DNA of 64,000 nt from Actinoplanes lutulentus (GTDB taxonomy: Bacteria > Actinomycetota > Actinomycetes > Mycobacteriales > Micromonosporaceae). Under the pieces are notes generated by a model, which made no database searches, was not told the origin of the DNA, and saw nothing but the letters and a program-made list of their open reading frames with translations. The number at the start of each line of letters is the position of its first letter. Position 1 is the stretch's first letter. Position numbers and translations under genes: made by a program. This document shows, piece after piece, positions 8,436-15,453 of the stretch. The DNA lies in contig NZ_QLMJ01000018.1 of the NCBI RefSeq assembly GCF_003259845.1, positions 124,001 to 188,000 on the forward strand, written 5' to 3'.

Positions 8436-9436
8436 CGCCGGCGCTCCAGCAGATGATCCACCAGGTCGTGGTGCCGGACCACGCCGTCCGCCTTGCCCTG
8501 CTCGTCGACCCGGACCGCGATTCCGACCGGCGAGCTGATCGCCAGGTCGGTGACGACCCGCAGCGAGTCGGAGGCCGTGAAGACCCCGCCGAGATCGCCG
8601 GCCGACCGCCACCGCACCGGCCGCCCGGCGTCGTCGAGCTCGAGGTCGGGCTGCGAGGAGACCGGCTGCACCGGAAGCGAGGCGGCCGAGTCGAACGACA
8701 GGCTGCGCAGACCCCGGTCCCGGCCGACGAACTCGGCCACGAAGTCGTCCGCCGGCTTCTCCAGCAGCTCCTGGGGCGTACCGAACTGGGCCAGGATGCC
8801 GCCCTGCCGGAAGACCGCGACCTTGTCGCCGAGCTTGATCGCCTCGTCGATGTCGTGGGTGACCATCGCGATGGTCTTGCCGAGGTCGTTCTGCAGGCGG
8901 AGGAACTCGGCGTGCAGCTGGCCGCGCACCACCGGGTCGACAGCGCTGAACGGCTCGTCCATCAGCATGATCGGCGGGTCGGCGGCGAGCGCCCGGGCCA
9001 CGCCGACCCGCTGCTGCTGGCCGCCGGAGAGCTGCGCCGGGTACCGCTTCGCGAACTCCGGGCTCAGCCCGACGCGGTCGAGCAGTTCGAGCGCCGCGGT
9101 ACGCGCCTCCCGGCGGGTCTTGCCGACCAGCACCGGGACCGTGGCGACGTTGTCCAGCACGGTGCGGTGCGGGAAGAGGCCGGCGCTCTGGATGACGTAT
9201 CCGATGCCCCGCCGCAGCTTGGCCTCATCCTGCTGCGAGACGTCCTGGCCGTCGATCAGCACGCGGCCGGACGTCGGGTTCACCATGCGGTTGATCATGC
9301 GAAGCGACGTGGTCTTGCCGCAGCCGGACGGCCCGACCAGCGCGGTCAGCTTCCCGGTGGGCAGCTCGACAGTCAGGTGGTCGACTGCCGTACTGCCACC
9401 GGGATAGACCTTCACGACGTCGTCGAATGTGATCAT
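8432..9436 (-). CDS. ABC transporter ATPase, OpuCA/ProV type
   Basis: 334 residues. Walker A GPSGCGKTTS, signature LSGGQQQRVGVARAL, Walker B IMLMDEPFSAVD and the switch histidine in VTHDIDEA are all present, so it should be active. After the nucleotide-binding domain (about 1-240) the C-terminus has LPVQPVSSQPDLEL and GIAVRVDEQGKADGVVRHHDL, which resembles one degenerate CBS-like module; in OpuA-type importers such modules sense ionic strength. The start ATG has CCAGGAG upstream. It is the first gene of the operon and is transcribed away from the lyase at 9553 across a short shared regulatory region. Confidence 0.9.
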   Translation of the reverse strand: MITFDDVVKVYPGGSTAVDHLTVELPTGKLTALVGPSGCGKTTSLRMINRMVNPTSGRVLIDGQDVSQQDEAKLRRGIGYVIQSAGLFPHRTVLDNVATVPVLVGKTRREARTAALELLDRVGLSPEFAKRYPAQLSGGQQQRVGVARALAADPPIMLMDEPFSAVDPVVRGQLHAEFLRLQNDLGKTIAMVTHDIDEAIKLGDKVAVFRQGGILAQFGTPQELLEKPADDFVAEFVGRDRGLRSLSFDSAASLPVQPVSSQPDLELDDAGRPVRWRSAGDLGGVFTASDSLRVVTDLAISSPVGIAVRVDEQGKADGVVRHHDLVDHLLERRR

Positions 9437-9457
9437 TACGCTCCTGGCGGTAGCTCT

Positions 9458-9493
9458 TGAATACTGCTATTCATACTTCCGGTGTAGTGAATA
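9458..9493. promoter_or_regulatory. Candidate operator: TGAATA inverted repeat plus a third half-site
   Basis: TGAATA (9458-9463) and TATTCA (9468-9473) form a 16-bp inverted repeat with a 4-base spacer, and another TGAATA lies at 9488-9493. The AT-rich stretch sits in the only region from which the transporter operon and the divergent lyase can both be controlled. TATTCA recurs in an AGAATATTCA motif just before the RpiR-type regulator at 16534. The binding protein is unknown. Confidence 0.4.
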
Positions 9494-9552
9494 GGATGTC
9501 AACGGCAGAGGCCACGCCTTTACCGACCATTAACAGGTGCGTGAGGGCCGCT

Positions 9553-10992
9553 ATGCAGGCAGAAGACGGTGTATCGAGCGTCCCACTCGATGGACACACC
9601 CTCTCCATCGAGGGTCTCGTGATGATCGCCACGGGCATGGCGCACGTCACCGTGGACCCGATCGCCCTGGCGCGGGTGGACGCCCGGCACGGGATCCTCC
9701 AGGCGGCCCGCGAGCACGGCGCGGTGTACGGCGCGAACACCGGCGTCGGCGCCAACCGGCACGAGAGCGCCGGCCCCGCCTCCGACCACGGCTTGCGGCT
9801 GCTGCGCAGCCACTGCGCGGGAGTGGGCCCGGTCGAGGACGACGTCACCGCCCGAGCAGCCATGACGGTACGCCTGAACCAGATCCTGGCCGGCGGATCC
9901 GGGGTCTCCCGCCGGATCGCCGAGGCCATCGCCACGGCGGTGCGGGACGGCGCCGTGCCCACCCTGCACCCGTGGGGCGCGATCGGCACGGCCGACCTGT
10001 CCGCCCTGGCCGAGCTGGGGCTCACCCTCGCCGGCGAACGCCCCTGGCGCAACGGCCCCGGCCCGACCACCCGGATCGACGCCACCGACGCCCTGCCGAT
10101 GATCAGCTCCAGCGCGCTGACCGTGGCGACCGCCGCGCTCGCCCTCATCGAGGTGCAGACCCAGCTGCGCGCGTCGATCGTGGTGGCCGCCCTGTCGTTC
10201 CTGGCGCTGCGCGGCAACCCCGAGGCATACGACCCGGTCGTGCACCAGGCGCGTGCCCACCCCCAGCAGGCGAAGGTCGCGGCGACGCTGCACGCGCTGG
10301 TCACCGGGTGCGGGCCGGCCGTGCGGATCCAGGACCCGTTCGGCCTGCGCGTCGTCCCTCAGGTCACGGCACCGGCGATCCACGCGGCGCGCGAACTGAA
10401 CGGTGTGCTCACCGCCGAGCTCAACGCTGCCGTCGAGAACCCCCTGGTGACCGACGACGGCGTCCTCCATCACGGGCAGTTCCACACCGCCACCCTAGCC
10501 ACTGCCCTGGACAGCATGCGTAGCGCTTTCCTACCAGTTCTATCTCTTTCCTCGGCCCGGCTGGGTTTGCTGATGCGTCCCGACCTGACCGGTCTGCGCG
10601 CCTTCCTCGCCTCCGGCCCGCCCGGCAGCTCAGGCCTCATGATCAGCGAATACGTGGTCCAGGACCTGCTCACCCAGATCCGTGTCGGCATGCAGCCGAC
10701 CGCGGCCGGCACCCTGTCGATCTCGCTGGGCCTGGAGGAACATGCGAGCTTCGCCACTCAGGGTGCCCGATCGCTGCGCACCATGACCGAGCTGGCCCCG
10801 ATGATGCTCGCCGCCGAACTGGTGGCCGCGGTCCGCGCGCTACGGATGGCGCCCGGCCGGCTGACCAGCGGGCTGGCACTGCGGGCGTTCGAGCTGGCCG
10901 ACAAGTCCATGGACCCGGACGAGGACGATCGCCCCTTGGGCACCAGCCTGGAACGCGCCGCGGCTCTCCTCCCCCAGCTGGCCGATCTCTAG
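9553..10992 (+). CDS. Histidine/aromatic ammonia-lyase family protein lacking the MIO triad
   Basis: 479 residues from ATG 9553, chosen for GAGGG six bases upstream; ATG 9496 or TTG 9457 would add 19 or 32 residues. The fold markers of the HAL/PAL family are present: Tyr59 in VYGANTGVG, HCAGVG, NPLVTDDG followed by a His-rich HHGQFH, and GMQPTAAG with EEHASFATQGARSL. Active family members have GSVGASGDLAPLAH, whose Ala-Ser-Gly cyclises to the MIO cofactor. Here residues 142-149 read GAIGTADL: Ser and Gly are absent and the loop is one residue shorter. It therefore should not make MIO and is unlikely to deaminate histidine. It may eliminate a better leaving group such as trimethylamine, as described for ergothionase. 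The divergent quaternary-amine importer supports this. Confidence 0.75.
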   Translation: MQAEDGVSSVPLDGHTLSIEGLVMIATGMAHVTVDPIALARVDARHGILQAAREHGAVYGANTGVGANRHESAGPASDHGLRLLRSHCAGVGPVEDDVTARAAMTVRLNQILAGGSGVSRRIAEAIATAVRDGAVPTLHPWGAIGTADLSALAELGLTLAGERPWRNGPGPTTRIDATDALPMISSSALTVATAALALIEVQTQLRASIVVAALSFLALRGNPEAYDPVVHQARAHPQQAKVAATLHALVTGCGPAVRIQDPFGLRVVPQVTAPAIHAARELNGVLTAELNAAVENPLVTDDGVLHHGQFHTATLATALDSMRSAFLPVLSLSSARLGLLMRPDLTGLRAFLASGPPGSSGLMISEYVVQDLLTQIRVGMQPTAAGTLSISLGLEEHASFATQGARSLRTMTELAPMMLAAELVAAVRALRMAPGRLTSGLALRAFELADKSMDPDEDDRPLGTSLERAAALLPQLADL

Positions 10993-11007
10993 GCGTTGAT
11001 TCTGCGC

Positions 11008-11526
11008 CTAGCCGGGGTCCAGCGGTCGCAGTTCGTCCGCATAGCTCACGGCGTGCCGCCGGAGCACCCCGCTGGGACTGATCGAATACTGCCCCATCCG
11101 CCACAAAGGCGGCGAATAGGCATGAATCGACACCGAGCCGTCCACGGCCCCGGCCATCCGATGAATGTGGTCCGGTCCGAACGCGAACGCCCGGCCCTCC
11201 CCCACGACCCGGGTCACCGGTTCCCCGCCCATCCGCGGATTGGCCTCGGAGACCGCACCCCGGACCACGGCGACCGCGCCGGACGAGATGTCGTGGTCGT
11301 GCCAGCCGGTGTCGTCCTCGACGTTCCAGCACAGCACCCAGACGTCGATGTCACTGTCCCGGTACAGCGACGCGTAATGCCGTTTCCCGGTGTCATGGCG
11401 TACCAGCGACTCCCAGAGCTCGGGGCGCGCGGCCAGTGAGCTGACCCAGGTCTGCAGCTCTTTCGGGGTGAGGACGCGGCCGGGCAGCTCCGGCAGGTCG
11501 GTGACCGCGACGGTGTCAGTCGTCAT
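11008..11526 (-). CDS. Cysteine-dioxygenase-like cupin protein
   Basis: 172 residues from ATG 11526, which overlaps the stop of the amidohydrolase gene (ATGA). The metal site of the cysteine dioxygenase family is visible: WHDHD gives two histidines in the first cupin motif, and FGPDHIHRM gives the third. The surrounding pattern (WVLCWNVEDDTGWHDHD, then SVSIHAYSPPL) fits type I cysteine dioxygenases and related thiol dioxygenases, non-heme iron enzymes that oxidise a thiol to a sulfinic acid. The real thiol is unknown. Coupling to an amidohydrolase, with a LacI operator pair at the operon start, suggests an inducible catabolic role. Confidence 0.75.
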   Translation of the reverse strand: MTTDTVAVTDLPELPGRVLTPKELQTWVSSLAARPELWESLVRHDTGKRHYASLYRDSDIDVWVLCWNVEDDTGWHDHDISSGAVAVVRGAVSEANPRMGGEPVTRVVGEGRAFAFGPDHIHRMAGAVDGSVSIHAYSPPLWRMGQYSISPSGVLRRHAVSYADELRPLDPG

Positions 11527-12452
11527 CGTGACTCTCCGGTCAGCATCTGGTGGGGGTTCGCGGTGAACATGGCGTGGGCGAACGCGTCGCCGAGGCCCGG
11601 GTCGCACGGCTGGGCATAGGGCCGGTCCGAGCCGTGCACGATGCCGTCCACACCGACGACGCGGACCATCGCGTCGATCGCGCGGGTGCCGTACGAACTG
11701 GTCTCGTAGAAGACGCCCGGGTCGACGACGCCGAACGACCCGCCGCGGGCGGCGAGCCGTTCGTGATGCAGCGGCGCCAGCCCGGCGAGCGCGACGAATC
11801 CGATCCGCAACGCCGGGTGCCGCTCCCGGCCGCAGACGTGCCAGGCCAGCCAGGACTGGTGTAGCTGAGCGACATAGGGCACCAGCGCCGGCCACCACGA
11901 CGGCAGGTCCGGCGGGCAGGCGGGGGCCGGTCCGGGGTGCACCAGCAGCGGTTTCCCGGCGCGCTCCAGCTCGGTGAGCAGCGGCTCCATCGCGGCGATG
12001 CCGTCCGGATCGGCGAGCGCCGTAGCGGGCAGCTGAAGCCCGGCGATCCGCTCCTCGGCGAGGATCTTCGCGAGGGCGACCGGATCAGGATCGGTCACCG
12101 AGGCGGCCGCCCAGACCCGGAACGGATCCGGCAGCTCCAGCGCGCTCTCGTGCCAGATGTCGATCAGCTCGGCGCCCTCCGGACCCGGCAGATGCTCGAT
12201 CCCGAGCGGACTCGACAGCGAAACCAGCGCCAGGCCCGTGCCCTCGGCCAGCTCGGTCGCGCGACGCGCGCTCACGTCGTGGTCCTTCGCATTGACCGGG
12301 TACGGGTTCTCGCCCGCCAGATGCAACGTCCAGTCCCGCAGGTAGGGGTAGGTGTCGCGGCGCCGCAGCGCGTCGAGGAAGCGCGACGGCCACAGGTGCT
12401 GATGGCAGTCGGCCCGACCCTTGCGGGGCTCGGGGGGAAGCGCTTCACTCAT
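11523..12452 (-). CDS. Amidohydrolase (TIM-barrel metal-dependent hydrolase)
   Basis: 309 residues. The N-terminal DCHQHLWPSRF carries the paired metal-binding histidines of amidohydrolase-2 type enzymes, LLVHPGP the next histidine on a barrel strand, and GSDRPYAQP the catalytic aspartate near the end of the barrel. Family members hydrolyse or decarboxylate small ring or carboxylic substrates; the substrate is not predictable. No clear ribosome site precedes ATG 12452, and the start codon lies between two LacI-type palindromes, so the message may be short-leadered or leaderless. First gene of an operon with the cupin protein and divergent from the LacI gene. Confidence 0.75.
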   Translation of the reverse strand: MSEALPPEPRKGRADCHQHLWPSRFLDALRRRDTYPYLRDWTLHLAGENPYPVNAKDHDVSARRATELAEGTGLALVSLSSPLGIEHLPGPEGAELIDIWHESALELPDPFRVWAAASVTDPDPVALAKILAEERIAGLQLPATALADPDGIAAMEPLLTELERAGKPLLVHPGPAPACPPDLPSWWPALVPYVAQLHQSWLAWHVCGRERHPALRIGFVALAGLAPLHHERLAARGGSFGVVDPGVFYETSSYGTRAIDAMVRVVGVDGIVHGSDRPYAQPCDPGLGDAFAHAMFTANPHQMLTGESR

Positions 12453-12471
12453 GCATGAAGTGAAGCGCTTC
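12437..12471. promoter_or_regulatory. Paired LacI-family operators around the amidohydrolase start codon
   Basis: GAAGCGCTTC occurs twice as a perfect palindrome (12437-12446 and 12462-12471), centres 25 bp apart. Between them is TCATGCATGA, so the whole 35 bp is nearly symmetrical. A central CG in a palindrome of this form is typical of LacI-family sites, and a LacI gene starts 53 bases away. Binding here would cover the start of the amidohydrolase gene. Confidence 0.75.
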
Positions 12472-12524
12472 CGTGCCCATTCAGCAAGGTGATCTCAGAC
12501 AACGGGCGGTGTTACTCTCTGTCG

Positions 12525-13514
12525 ATGCCGCGGCGACGAACCCTGCAGGACCTGGCGGACGCCGCCGGTCTCTCGCTCGCCGCCACGTCGTACGCGCTCC
12601 GCGGCGTCCGCGGCTCCCCCGGCACGATCCGGCGGGTCCGGCAGCTGGCCGACGAGCTCGGATACACCGTCGACCCGATCGCCCGTGCCCTGGCGAGCGG
12701 CCGCACCGGTTCGGTCGGCGTGAGCGGCTCGCTGCGCGACCTGTGGCAGCAGGACCTCTCCGTGATGCTCACCCAGGCCCTGCGCCGCCGCGGCCGGTAC
12801 GCGACGATCGCCGACGCCGACGCCGACCCCTCCCAGGAACGCCTCATCGTCGAGCAGTTCGTCGCCCAGCGCGTCGACGGCGCCGTGGTCTCCCCGGTCG
12901 ACCCGTCGGCGGCGTACTGGCGGCTGCTCGACCCGGCCGTGGCGGTGGTGGCGATAGGCGACGCGCTGACCAGCCGGCCCGGCACCGGCAGCGTGCTGTT
13001 CGACAACCGGTGGGGCGTGCAGACCGCCCTGGCCCACCTGGCGTCCCTGGGCCACCGGAGGGTCGGCCTGCTGGCCCCGGCCCTGCCGTCGACACCCGGC
13101 CGCCCGGCCGAGGTCCTGGCCGTGGAAGTGGCGGCCACCCTCGGCCTGAAACTGGTCCCGTTCTCCGCCCCGGCGGCAACCAACGCGGCGGTGACGGTGG
13201 CGGCCGGCCTGCTGTCCGATCCGAACCAGGTGACCGCGGTCTTCTGCCTGAGCGACTCCCTGGCCTTCGCGGTCTACCAGGCAGCCCGCGACCTGGGCGT
13301 CCAGGTCCCGGCCGAGCTGTCCGTGATCGGCTACGACGACCACCAGCTGGCCGCCCTGGTGAACCCCGGCCTGACCACCATGGCCTGGGACGAGGACGCG
13401 ATAGTCGAAGCAGCGGTGAGCCAACTGGTGGGCCTGCTGGAGGACGAGCCCCCACAGACCCCGGTGTTCCGCCCCGAACTGATCCTGAGAGCCTCAACCA
13501 CCCACCCCTCCTGA
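12525..13514 (+). CDS. LacI-family transcriptional regulator
   Basis: 329 residues from ATG 12525. The N-terminal helix-turn-helix and hinge (RTLQDLADAAGLSLAATSYALRG, then TIRRVRQLADELGYTVD) are followed by a periplasmic-binding-protein-like effector domain ending in ELSVIGYDDHQLAALVNPGLTTM. There is no ribosome site; instead TACTCT at 12513-12518 could serve as a -10 box placing the transcript start at the ATG, so translation is probably leaderless. It most likely represses the divergent amidohydrolase-cupin operon and itself through the GAAGCGCTTC pair. The effector is unknown. Confidence 0.85.
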   Translation: MPRRRTLQDLADAAGLSLAATSYALRGVRGSPGTIRRVRQLADELGYTVDPIARALASGRTGSVGVSGSLRDLWQQDLSVMLTQALRRRGRYATIADADADPSQERLIVEQFVAQRVDGAVVSPVDPSAAYWRLLDPAVAVVAIGDALTSRPGTGSVLFDNRWGVQTALAHLASLGHRRVGLLAPALPSTPGRPAEVLAVEVAATLGLKLVPFSAPAATNAAVTVAAGLLSDPNQVTAVFCLSDSLAFAVYQAARDLGVQVPAELSVIGYDDHQLAALVNPGLTTMAWDEDAIVEAAVSQLVGLLEDEPPQTPVFRPELILRASTTHPS

Positions 13515-13574
13515 CCGCGGCCGACGGGCAGCACGGGGCGTCGGGCAGCGCGTGCGACGCCGGCGAGGCGTCCA

Positions 13575-13621
13575 GATCTTGTGAGCTTGTGGCGGGCATG
13601 CCGGCCCAAACTCACAACGTG
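13575..13621. repeat. 47-nt palindromic element, copy A1 (degenerate right end)
   Basis: Starts GATCTTGTGAGCTTGTGG and ends CTCACAACGTG. Arms TTGTGAG (13579-13585) and CTCACAA (13611-13617) pair; GGCATGCC in the centre is itself palindromic. The left arm matches the complement of the right arm of copy A2. Confidence 0.75.
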
Positions 13622-13667
13622 CGGGGATTCTCGGCGGCCTGGACCTCTCCGCCGAGTGGGCCTCCGC

Positions 13668-13714
13668 GATCTTGTGAGTTCGTGGCCGGCATGGCGGCAC
13701 AAGCTCACAAGATC
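13668..13714. repeat. 47-nt palindromic element, copy A2
   Basis: GATCTTGTGAG (13668-13678) pairs perfectly with CTCACAAGATC (13704-13714); the stem extends to 17 bp with two mismatches. It has the same length and termini as copies A1 and A3. Confidence 0.85.
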
Positions 13715-13805
13715 GGCAAGTCTGCGGCCGGCGACCTCGCAAGCGCCGAGCCCAACCGACCATGATCCGCCCGAGTCGATCTTGCATGTGACCGCCGGCC
13801 CCGCG

Positions 13806-13853
13806 AATCTTGAGCGATCCTTGACCTCCCGGGGTCGGAAATCACTCAAGATC
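13806..13853. repeat. 48-nt palindromic element, copy B1
   Basis: ATCTTGAGCGAT on the left pairs, with one mismatch, with ATCACTCAAGAT on the right. The centre CTCCCGGGGTCGG can form an inner stem. It is closely related to copy B2 at 19748-19794. Confidence 0.8.
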
Positions 13854-13875
13854 GCTGAGGAGGGGCGGCACAGGG

Positions 13876-15453
13876 TCAGCGGGGGTCGTGCCGGGTCGTT
13901 CGAGCGGCCCTCAGGTGCTCGACGATGCGGTCGAGGTCACGGCCGTAGGGGCGGTCCCGGGTCGACTGGGGCAATTCGCCGAATATCTCGCTCAAGTCAT
14001 GACTCGCGGTCGCCGCGTCACTCGCGGTCGCTGCGCCCGTGGACAGGAGATTGGCCTGGTGGATCGCGAGGATTTCGCAGGACAGGACTTCGCGTAGGCC
14101 GTCCAGGGACTCGGACAGGCATTCGGCCGCCTCGAAGCCGAAGCTCTGCACGTCCTCCTGGCCCGCCGACGTCTCCATCGGGCCGATCAGTGCCGGCGCC
14201 GCGAACCTCCGCAGCCGGTGCGCTACACCCACCGCACGCTTGTGCACCACGACCATCCCGGCGTCCACCCCGGGCGTGGCGGACAGCTGCCGAGTCAGCC
14301 CCGTAACGCCCGCGTCGAGCAGCCGGTGCAGCCGGGACACGCCCAGTTCGGCCAGGTGGATCACGGCGGTGGTCAGGGAACTCGCTGCGGCGACCAGGTC
14401 GGTGCCGGCAAACCCGGCGCTGCCGACGAACCGGCCGTCCAGGAACGCGGGCGAGTCGGAGACGCACCTTAGGCTCCGGTCCACGGCCGCTTCCAGCCCC
14501 GCGGTCGCGCGTGTCGCGACGGCCAGCGCGGGCGCGCTCACCCGGAACGACACCGGCGCCTGCAGCGCACGCGGTGGTCCTTCGCCGCGGCTCGCCGCCA
14601 GCTCGGCCACGTCGGTACGCGGCTCACGGCTCGCCACCGGCTCAGCCACGCCGGAACGCAGCTCGCGGCTCGCCGTCAGCTCGGCCAGGACGGTACGTAG
14701 CTCCGGGTCCCCGTCCCCGAACGCCGGGTGCCACGGGTCGAGACTCGCGTGCGCGATCGCGTGTTCCGCCGCCACCACGGCCGTGACCTGTGCGATCAGT
14801 GTGCGCGCCGCCTGTGCCGCGAGCACCGCTAGGCCGGTCAGCCCGGGTACGCCCTCCAGGAACGCGACACCCTCCTTCGCCCCGAACGAATACGGCCGCA
14901 GCCCCGCCTCGGCGAGCGCCGGCCCGGCATCGACCGCCCGACCGGACGGATCGAGAACCTGTCCGGTTCCGATCAGCGCGGCCCCGGCATGCGCCAGCGG
15001 AATGATCTCCCCGGCCGCGCCCGATCCCCGCGCCGGGATCGCCGGCGTCACGCCCGCGTCGAGCAGCGCGGCCACCTGCAGCGCCAGCTCCGGCGAGGCG
15101 CCGGCAGCTGGTTGCAGCAACGTTCGCAGGCGTACGCACAAAAGGGCTCGCGCCTCCTCCCGCCCCAGCCACGGCGCCGATCCGACGGACCGCCCCGCCA
15201 TCAGGTTGTTCTGATGCCGGGCCTGTTCCTCGGCGTCGAGCCGGATCCCGGCGAGCGCACCCATCCCCGTGTTGACGCCGTAGACCGGCCCGCCCCCGGC
15301 CAGCGCCGCCAGCATCACGGCCCGGGCCGCATCGACTTCGGCGAGCAGTTCCGGTGCCAGTTCGAGGCGGGCATCCCCCCGGGCAACGGCCGCGATCAGT
15401 TCCGGCCCGAGTTCTTCGGCCTTGCCGATCCGATGCACCGCCGGCCCGGTCAT
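13876..15453 (-). CDS. Second ammonia-lyase family protein lacking the MIO serine
   Basis: 525 residues. Family landmarks are clear: Tyr58 in VYGVNTGMGAL, the helix after PLAHAGAALIGTG, and ETSAGQEDVQSFGFEAAECL near residue 440. The cofactor loop, normally RGSVGASGDLAPLAH, reads RGSGAAGEIIPLAHA (from residue 142): Ala replaces the serine that becomes MIO, and one residue is missing. A non-MIO elimination or a changed function is expected. Residues about 258-290 carry a 13-residue sequence repeated in tandem, an insertion that normal family members should not need. The ATG overlaps the stop of the ornithine-cyclodeaminase homologue upstream, so the pair is one operon opposite an RpiR regulator. 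Confidence 0.75.
   Translation of the reverse strand: MTGPAVHRIGKAEELGPELIAAVARGDARLELAPELLAEVDAARAVMLAALAGGGPVYGVNTGMGALAGIRLDAEEQARHQNNLMAGRSVGSAPWLGREEARALLCVRLRTLLQPAAGASPELALQVAALLDAGVTPAIPARGSGAAGEIIPLAHAGAALIGTGQVLDPSGRAVDAGPALAEAGLRPYSFGAKEGVAFLEGVPGLTGLAVLAAQAARTLIAQVTAVVAAEHAIAHASLDPWHPAFGDGDPELRTVLAELTASRELRSGVAEPVASREPRTDVAELAASRGEGPPRALQAPVSFRVSAPALAVATRATAGLEAAVDRSLRCVSDSPAFLDGRFVGSAGFAGTDLVAAASSLTTAVIHLAELGVSRLHRLLDAGVTGLTRQLSATPGVDAGMVVVHKRAVGVAHRLRRFAAPALIGPMETSAGQEDVQSFGFEAAECLSESLDGLREVLSCEILAIHQANLLSTGAATASDAATASHDLSEIFGELPQSTRDRPYGRDLDRIVEHLRAARTTRHDPR
14588..14704. repeat. Three in-frame 39-bp tandem repeats in the second lyase gene
   Basis: Units begin with CGGCTCGCC at 14588, 14627 and 14666. 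They encode 13-residue units related to ASRELRSGVAELT on the minus strand. The period is a multiple of three, so the frame is kept. This looks like recent slippage expansion within a surface loop. Confidence 0.8.

Larger units (their letters stand above)
13515..13875. other. 361-base intergenic region with three hairpin repeats
   Basis: No coding sequence is convincing here. The region lies between the ends of the LacI gene and the second lyase gene and contains three related palindromic elements, listed separately. A lone GATCTTGCATGTG near 13778 may be a decayed fourth copy. The hairpins may also end transcription from both sides; no T-run follows them. Confidence 0.7.

Noticed and set aside
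13515..13875. CRISPR array or small direct-repeat array
   Set aside because: The repeats are inverted, differ between copies, and are not regularly spaced; no cas gene is present.
9553..15453. A hut (histidine utilisation) cluster with hutH
   Set aside because: Both lyase homologues lack the MIO triad, and no urocanase, imidazolonepropionase or formiminoglutamase gene is near. The amidohydrolase is of another type.
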